Shown here piece after piece: positions 60,087 to 64,000 of a stretch of 64,000 bases of DNA (positions are counted from its first letter, which is position 1; every line of letters starts with the position of its first letter). Location of the stretch: the NCBI RefSeq assembly GCF_017352115.1, contig NZ_CP071448.1:992001-1056000 (forward strand). The letters are read 5' to 3'. The position numbers and the translations under genes were made by a program. This stretch comes from Flavobacterium endoglycinae (GTDB taxonomy: Bacteria > Bacteroidota > Bacteroidia > Flavobacteriales > Flavobacteriaceae). The notes under the pieces were generated by a model that saw only the letters and a list, made by a program, of their open reading frames with translations, was not told where the DNA came from and ran no database searches.

Positions 60087-61614
60087 TACTAAACCGTGGT
60101 TTTGGATTCCGCTTCTTAATTTTGCCTCAGGATTACCATATGCCGTAATAATTTCGGTTTCGGTATTGATGTACAAAAATCTCGGAATCAGCAACGAAGA
60201 CATTGGTCTTTATACCAGTTTATTATATCTGCCTTGGGTTATTAAACCGCTTTGGAGTCCGTTTATTGAACTCACAGGAACCAAAAGAAAATGGTTTTTA
60301 TCGATGCAGCTGTTAATTTCAATTGCATTTCTTCTAGTTGGTTTTACGATTCCAACAAACGGATTTTTCATGATGACTTTGGCAATTTTCTGGGTTGCCG
60401 CTTTTGCTTCGGCTTCAAATGATATTGCGAGCGATGGTTTTTATTTATTGGTTTTACCAAAAGAACAGCAGTCTTTTTTCCTCGGAATCAGAAGTACTTT
60501 TTACAGATTATCCATGCTGGCAGGAAACGGATTAATCGTCCTTTTTGCTGGATATCTAGAACATAAATACAGTGACAATACAAAAGCATGGTCATACACC
60601 ATGATTTGTGTGGGCTTGCTAATGACTTTTATTACGATTTACAATTTTATTTTTACACCTAAAAACGAAATTAATCCAGCTGAAAATAGCGAACACCATC
60701 ATCAAAACTTTGGAACTATTTTCATTAGCTTTTTTAAGAAAAAACAAATCGCTGTTGTTTTAATTTTTATTCTGGTTTTTAGATTAGGAGAATCACAGTT
60801 ATTAAAAATGCTGACGCCATTTTTGATTGATCCTATTAAATATGAATTAGTAGAAAAAAGCTCAGATTTAGATGAAAATAAGGCTTTAGAATTATATAAT
60901 ACTAAAGTAAAAGCAGGTATAAAACTTGAAAATTCAGAATTAGAACTATTATATTCAAAACTACCAGTAGTGGTTGAAACTAGAAAAGGTAAAAAACCTA
61001 TAGCAGAAACTAAACCTAAAGCGAATGAAGAATATAAAAAAGTAAATGAAGCAAGAGTTAGTTTTATTGATGGATTGATTTCTAAAAATGGAAATCAAAA
61101 AACCGTTCAAGTAGGCGGAATGGGTCTTGACACTGAAGACGTTGGTTTGATATATGGAACTTTGGGATTAATTGCTTTAACGATTGGAGGAATTTTGGGC
61201 GGAATCGCAATCTCAAAACAAGGACTTACTAAATGGATGTTTCCAATGTTTCTGGCTATGCACCTTCCAATTTTAGGTTTTATTTTATTGGCTTTCTTTC
61301 ATCCTTCATTCATTTATTACATTTATGCCGTTGTAATTTTAGAACAATTTGGCTATGGTTTTGGCTTTACGGGCTTTATGATGTATTTAATTCATGTTGC
61401 CGAAGGAGAATCAAAAACAGCACATTATGCACTAGCAACTGGATTTATGGCATTAGGAATGATGCTTCCAGGAATGTTAAGCGGTTTTATACAAAAATAT
61501 TTAGGCTATCAAAACTTCTTTATTTGGGTTTTTATTGCCACAATTCCAGGTCTAATTTTATCTCGTTTTTTAATTTTCCCGAAAGATTTTGGGAAAAAAT
61601 CTGAAGAAGTTTAA
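60073..61614 (+). CDS. MFS permease, AmpG-like (muropeptide uptake)
   Basis: 513 residues, 12 predicted helices. Opening WFWIPLLNFASGLPYAVIISVSVLMYKNLGISNEDIGLYTSLLYLPWVIKPLWSP is AmpG-like (GLPY; KPLWSP), and ASNDIASDGFYLLVL matches the family's D-x-x-x-D segment. An insertion of about 110 residues, largely charged and helical, sits between helices 6 and 7 (KSSDLDENKALELYNTKVKAGIK...); E. coli AmpG lacks it. Predicted to import anhydro-muropeptides, by motif and context. Confidence 0.85.
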   Translation: MKTDNTKPWFWIPLLNFASGLPYAVIISVSVLMYKNLGISNEDIGLYTSLLYLPWVIKPLWSPFIELTGTKRKWFLSMQLLISIAFLLVGFTIPTNGFFMMTLAIFWVAAFASASNDIASDGFYLLVLPKEQQSFFLGIRSTFYRLSMLAGNGLIVLFAGYLEHKYSDNTKAWSYTMICVGLLMTFITIYNFIFTPKNEINPAENSEHHHQNFGTIFISFFKKKQIAVVLIFILVFRLGESQLLKMLTPFLIDPIKYELVEKSSDLDENKALELYNTKVKAGIKLENSELELLYSKLPVVVETRKGKKPIAETKPKANEEYKKVNEARVSFIDGLISKNGNQKTVQVGGMGLDTEDVGLIYGTLGLIALTIGGILGGIAISKQGLTKWMFPMFLAMHLPILGFILLAFFHPSFIYYIYAVVILEQFGYGFGFTGFMMYLIHVAEGESKTAHYALATGFMALGMMLPGMLSGFIQKYLGYQNFFIWVFIATIPGLILSRFLIFPKDFGKKSEEV

Positions 61615-61636
61615 ACCCAAATCAAACTCTTACAAT

Positions 61637-61978
61637 ATGGAAATCAATGAAAATTTGCAGGCCGAACGCAATCTAAAAGGAGCTGAGTTCGAAAAAACAG
61701 GAGATTTTGAAAAAGCTATTGCTTTGTATGAAGAAAATGTAACTGAAGGTTTTAAAGGAAATCATCCTTATGATCGATTAGCTACAATATACAAAAACCA
61801 AAACGATTTGGATAATGAAATCCGCGTTTTAGAAAAAGCTATTATTGTTTACGAAGAAATCACGATCGAAGATCGATTAGAAGGACTTCCAAAACTTTTT
61901 CGTTTTAAAAACCGATTAGAAAAAGCAATTGAAACCAAAAAACAATTGGCTAAGCAAAAGAAAGCGAAATTGAAATAA
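61637..61978 (+). CDS. TPR-like helical protein
   Basis: 113 residues from ATG 61637; the frame extends back into the permease gene, but this start fits the gap. Helical repeats: ERNLKGAEFEKTGDFEKAIALYEENV and HPYDRLATIYKNQNDLDNEIRVLEKAI are two TPR-type hairpins, with a basic coiled tail (KQLAKQKKAKLK). Probably a scaffold; partner unknown. 22 bases behind the permease gene. Confidence 0.7.
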   Translation: MEINENLQAERNLKGAEFEKTGDFEKAIALYEENVTEGFKGNHPYDRLATIYKNQNDLDNEIRVLEKAIIVYEEITIEDRLEGLPKLFRFKNRLEKAIETKKQLAKQKKAKLK

Positions 61979-62007
61979 AAGAATAATCTCAAAATCTTCA
62001 ATAAACG

Positions 62008-62892
62008 ATGAAAACAAAGATTTACATAATAACATTCATAATGTTAATATTATCTTGTGGACAAACTAATGAGAAGAAAAACAAAATATTGGATAAAAAA
62101 CAGCCTGTTGTAAAAACGTTTGAGCAAAGAGAAAAAGATCGTTTAAAGAAAAGAGCTAAAATTGAAAAAGAGGAAAAAATAGATAGCATAAGGTTAGATA
62201 AAGTTTTATCTGACGCTTTGAAAATAGCTTCTCTGGAAATCAAACAAAATAAATTTCAAAAGAAATATAAAGTTAGACCTGATAACGAATATGATGTTGA
62301 AGTTGAAATAAATATAGGTGATTATTTCATAAAAAATAATCCTCAACTTATTATCCGAAGATTAGAACCTAATAATGTACATATAGATATTTATTCTAAG
62401 GATGGAAATAAATTTAAAAAAGTTCTATCTCATAAACAATGGAATTTAACATACGTAAATGACACAATCAGAGATATTAATGGAGACAATTTAAAAGATT
62501 TTGTTATTAATTGGTATGGTGCAACTGGATGTTGCTTAAAAGGATTTAGCGATGTTTACTTGCTTAGAAATGATAAGAAAACATTTTCTAAAAATTTTGA
62601 ATTTATCAATCCTACTTTCTCTCCTCGTGAAAAAATAATAAGAGGAGTTACTTATGGTCATCCTGGACATACTGAAATGTATAAATATAAATGGAATGGC
62701 GAGACAGTTGACACCTTAGAGTATGTCTATTATGAAACTATCGAGAATGAGAAAAAAACTGGAAAAATAGTTATTTCAAAAAAAAGAGCTTACAGCAAAG
62801 ATAAAAAAAACATAAAAAAACTAAACTCAATACCTGCTGAATATAAAAAAATTGAAGGTTTTGATTGGTTTACTGGAAATTTCCTTAAATAG
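62008..62892 (+). CDS. hypothetical lipoprotein
   Basis: 294 residues. Lipoprotein signal MKTKIYIITFIMLILSCGQ with Cys17, then a highly charged coiled stretch (residues ~20-70), and a C-terminal domain with DINGDNLKDFVINWYG (FG-GAP/VCBS-like calcium loop) and GATGCCLKGFSDVYLL with two adjacent Cys. The AT-rich, Lys/Asn-rich codon use differs from its neighbours, so it may be a later insertion into the cell-wall operon. Function unknown. Confidence 0.65.
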   Translation: MKTKIYIITFIMLILSCGQTNEKKNKILDKKQPVVKTFEQREKDRLKKRAKIEKEEKIDSIRLDKVLSDALKIASLEIKQNKFQKKYKVRPDNEYDVEVEINIGDYFIKNNPQLIIRRLEPNNVHIDIYSKDGNKFKKVLSHKQWNLTYVNDTIRDINGDNLKDFVINWYGATGCCLKGFSDVYLLRNDKKTFSKNFEFINPTFSPREKIIRGVTYGHPGHTEMYKYKWNGETVDTLEYVYYETIENEKKTGKIVISKKRAYSKDKKNIKKLNSIPAEYKKIEGFDWFTGNFLK

Positions 62893-62910
62893 AAAAATAT
62901 AAGATAGGAT

Positions 62911-63360
62911 ATGATTAACCTAAATCGTACAAATTCAGACGATATTGATTTTATCAATCTGGTTGCTTTATTAGATCAAGATTTGGCTATTAGAGACGGA
63001 GATGATCATGCGTTTTACAATCAGTTTAATAAAACCGATAAAATAAAACGCACAATTGTTTATTACGAAAACGGAGTTCCTGTTGGCTGTGGCGCTTTTC
63101 GTGAAAAAGAAAGTGACAAAACCGAAATCAAAAGAATGTATGTTCATCCTGATTATCGCAAAAAAGGAATTGCATCAGCGGTTTTAAACGAATTAGAAAT
63201 CTGGGCTAAAGAAGTCGGTTATAGTTATACGATTCTCGAAACCGGAAAAAATCAGCCTGAAGCCATCAACTTATATCAAAAATTAAATTATACCATAATA
63301 CCGAATTATCCGCCTTACGAGAAAATGGATAATAGTGTCTGCATGCAAAAGACTTTATAA
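62911..63360 (+). CDS. GNAT family N-acetyltransferase
   Basis: 149 residues. GNAT fold: VYYENGVPVGCGAFREKESDKTEIKRMYVHPDYRKKGIASAVLNELEIWAKE, with the acetyl-CoA pyrophosphate loop R-K-K-G-I-A, then YTILETGKNQPEAINLYQKLNY. Acceptor unknown. 18 bases behind the lipoprotein gene and 8 bases before the GH3 gene, so probably in the same transcript. Confidence 0.88.
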   Translation: MINLNRTNSDDIDFINLVALLDQDLAIRDGDDHAFYNQFNKTDKIKRTIVYYENGVPVGCGAFREKESDKTEIKRMYVHPDYRKKGIASAVLNELEIWAKEVGYSYTILETGKNQPEAINLYQKLNYTIIPNYPPYEKMDNSVCMQKTL

Positions 63361-63368
63361 TAATAAAA

Positions 63369-64000
63369 ATGACAGCTGAAGCTCTACGACAAAGAATAGG
63401 ACAATTTTTCTTTCCTGCAGTATTCATCAACGATACTGAAGAAAATATTCAAGAAACCGAACGTCTCATTAAAGAATATAATATTGGCGGACTTACCTTT
63501 TTCCATAGTCGTGCAAGCGCTGCCACAAATTACGAAAGCAAGCAAAAAATTGTTTTTAACGATGACAGTTACGAAAAAATCAAAGCGTTAATTGTTCGTT
63601 ATCAAAAAGCTGCTTCCACTCCACTTTTAATTAGTATTGATGCCGAATGGGGTTTGGCAATGCGCATCGAGAAAACACCGCAATATCCGTATGCGATTAC
63701 GCTTGGCGCTTTGCCGGAGAATAAATCAAATTTGGTTTACGAAGTGGGAAAACAAATTGGTTTGGATTTAAAAGCTGCTGGAATTCATTACAATTTGTCG
63801 CCTTTGGCAGATATCAATAATAATCCGAACAATCCGGTTATTGGCTATCGTTCTTTTGGTGAAAACAAAGAAAAAGTTGCCAATTTTGCTGTTGAATATC
63901 TAAAAGGAATGTCGGAAGTTGGCGTTTTGGGCTGTCTGAAACATTTTCCCGGACACGGAAATACCAATGTAGATTCGCATTTAGGATTACCGGTTTTAAA
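63369..64000 (+). CDS. GH3 beta-N-acetylhexosaminidase, NagZ-like (cut by window end)
   Basis: The first ~210 residues are visible. ALRQRIGQFFFPAVF opens the domain, STPLLISIDAEWGLAMRI is the sugar-binding Asp region, and KHFPGHGNTNVDSHLGLP contains the NagZ signature (KHFPGHGxTxxDSH) whose His serves as acid/base with Asp. NagZ-type enzymes release GlcNAc from muropeptides, giving the anhydroMurNAc that AnmK uses. No signal peptide is seen, so it may be cytoplasmic; some Bacteroidota homologues are followed by a beta-lactamase-like domain, which lies beyond the window. Confidence 0.9.
   Translation, partial: MTAEALRQRIGQFFFPAVFINDTEENIQETERLIKEYNIGGLTFFHSRASAATNYESKQKIVFNDDSYEKIKALIVRYQKAASTPLLISIDAEWGLAMRIEKTPQYPYAITLGALPENKSNLVYEVGKQIGLDLKAAGIHYNLSPLADINNNPNNPVIGYRSFGENKEKVANFAVEYLKGMSEVGVLGCLKHFPGHGNTNVDSHLGLPVL

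Overview
The window reads as a piece of a Bacteroidota chromosome, most likely a Flavobacterium or close relative. The base composition is low in G+C. The start-proximal regions carry the Bacteroidota housekeeping promoter signature (-33 TTTG, -7 TAnnTTTG) in front of lysA, an arsR-type gene, gltB, sucC and others. Shine-Dalgarno sequences are mostly weak. Many genes encode Sec-signal or lipoprotein products of types common in this phylum. I see no rRNA, tRNA, CRISPR array, prophage or intact insertion sequence.

Layout. 1-7.3 kb: end of an alpha/beta hydrolase gene, uvrB, an outer-membrane-like protein, a dipeptide epimerase, a DUF1456 protein and a LytTR response regulator/histidine kinase pair on the minus strand. 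7.4-18 kb: a DUF5694-like protein, then core metabolism (sucC; gltB and gltD; lysA). 18-28.6 kb: an accessory stretch of small hypothetical, lipoprotein and membrane genes. It includes a small gene split by a palindromic repeat, an XRE regulator, an acyltransferase, an ArsR-type regulator with two tandem SRPBCC paralogues behind a clear operator, and a frameshifted SnoaL-like gene. 28.7-45 kb: an ABC-F ATPase with a possible attenuator leader, a ComM/YifB ATPase, an ammonium transporter, tilS overlapping a DsbD-like gene, pabB, a DUF4349 lipoprotein, DoxX, lipocalin and lpdA. 44.5-55 kb: an Lrp regulator divergent from a methionine gamma-lyase-type enzyme, a DUF695-like protein, an APC permease, a Tat-exported Gfo/Idh/MocA protein and a large FAD/Fe-S dehydrogenase. 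55-64 kb: MscS, a very small Gly/Cys-rich peptide gene paired with a 77-residue protein, and a probable peptidoglycan-recycling cluster (anmK, DigH-like GHL10 hydrolase, AmpG-like MFS permease, then TPR, lipoprotein and GNAT genes and a NagZ-like GH3 enzyme cut by the window end).

The most distinctive non-coding feature is the density of dispersed palindromic repeats. At least six families are visible in this window alone. They sit between genes, often directly at stop codons, and in places supply the stop codon, split a small gene, or are themselves interrupted by a 27-28 bp mini-insert. The most interesting coding candidate is the 35-residue peptide gene at 56463. It shares an exact 15-bp pre-start sequence, at identical spacing, with the gene behind it.

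Start codons were moved from the longest open frame where a promoter box or protein family length argued for it (sucC, gltB, lysA, tilS, pabB, the arsR-type gene and several small genes). Function calls rest on motifs recognised by eye; no database search was run.
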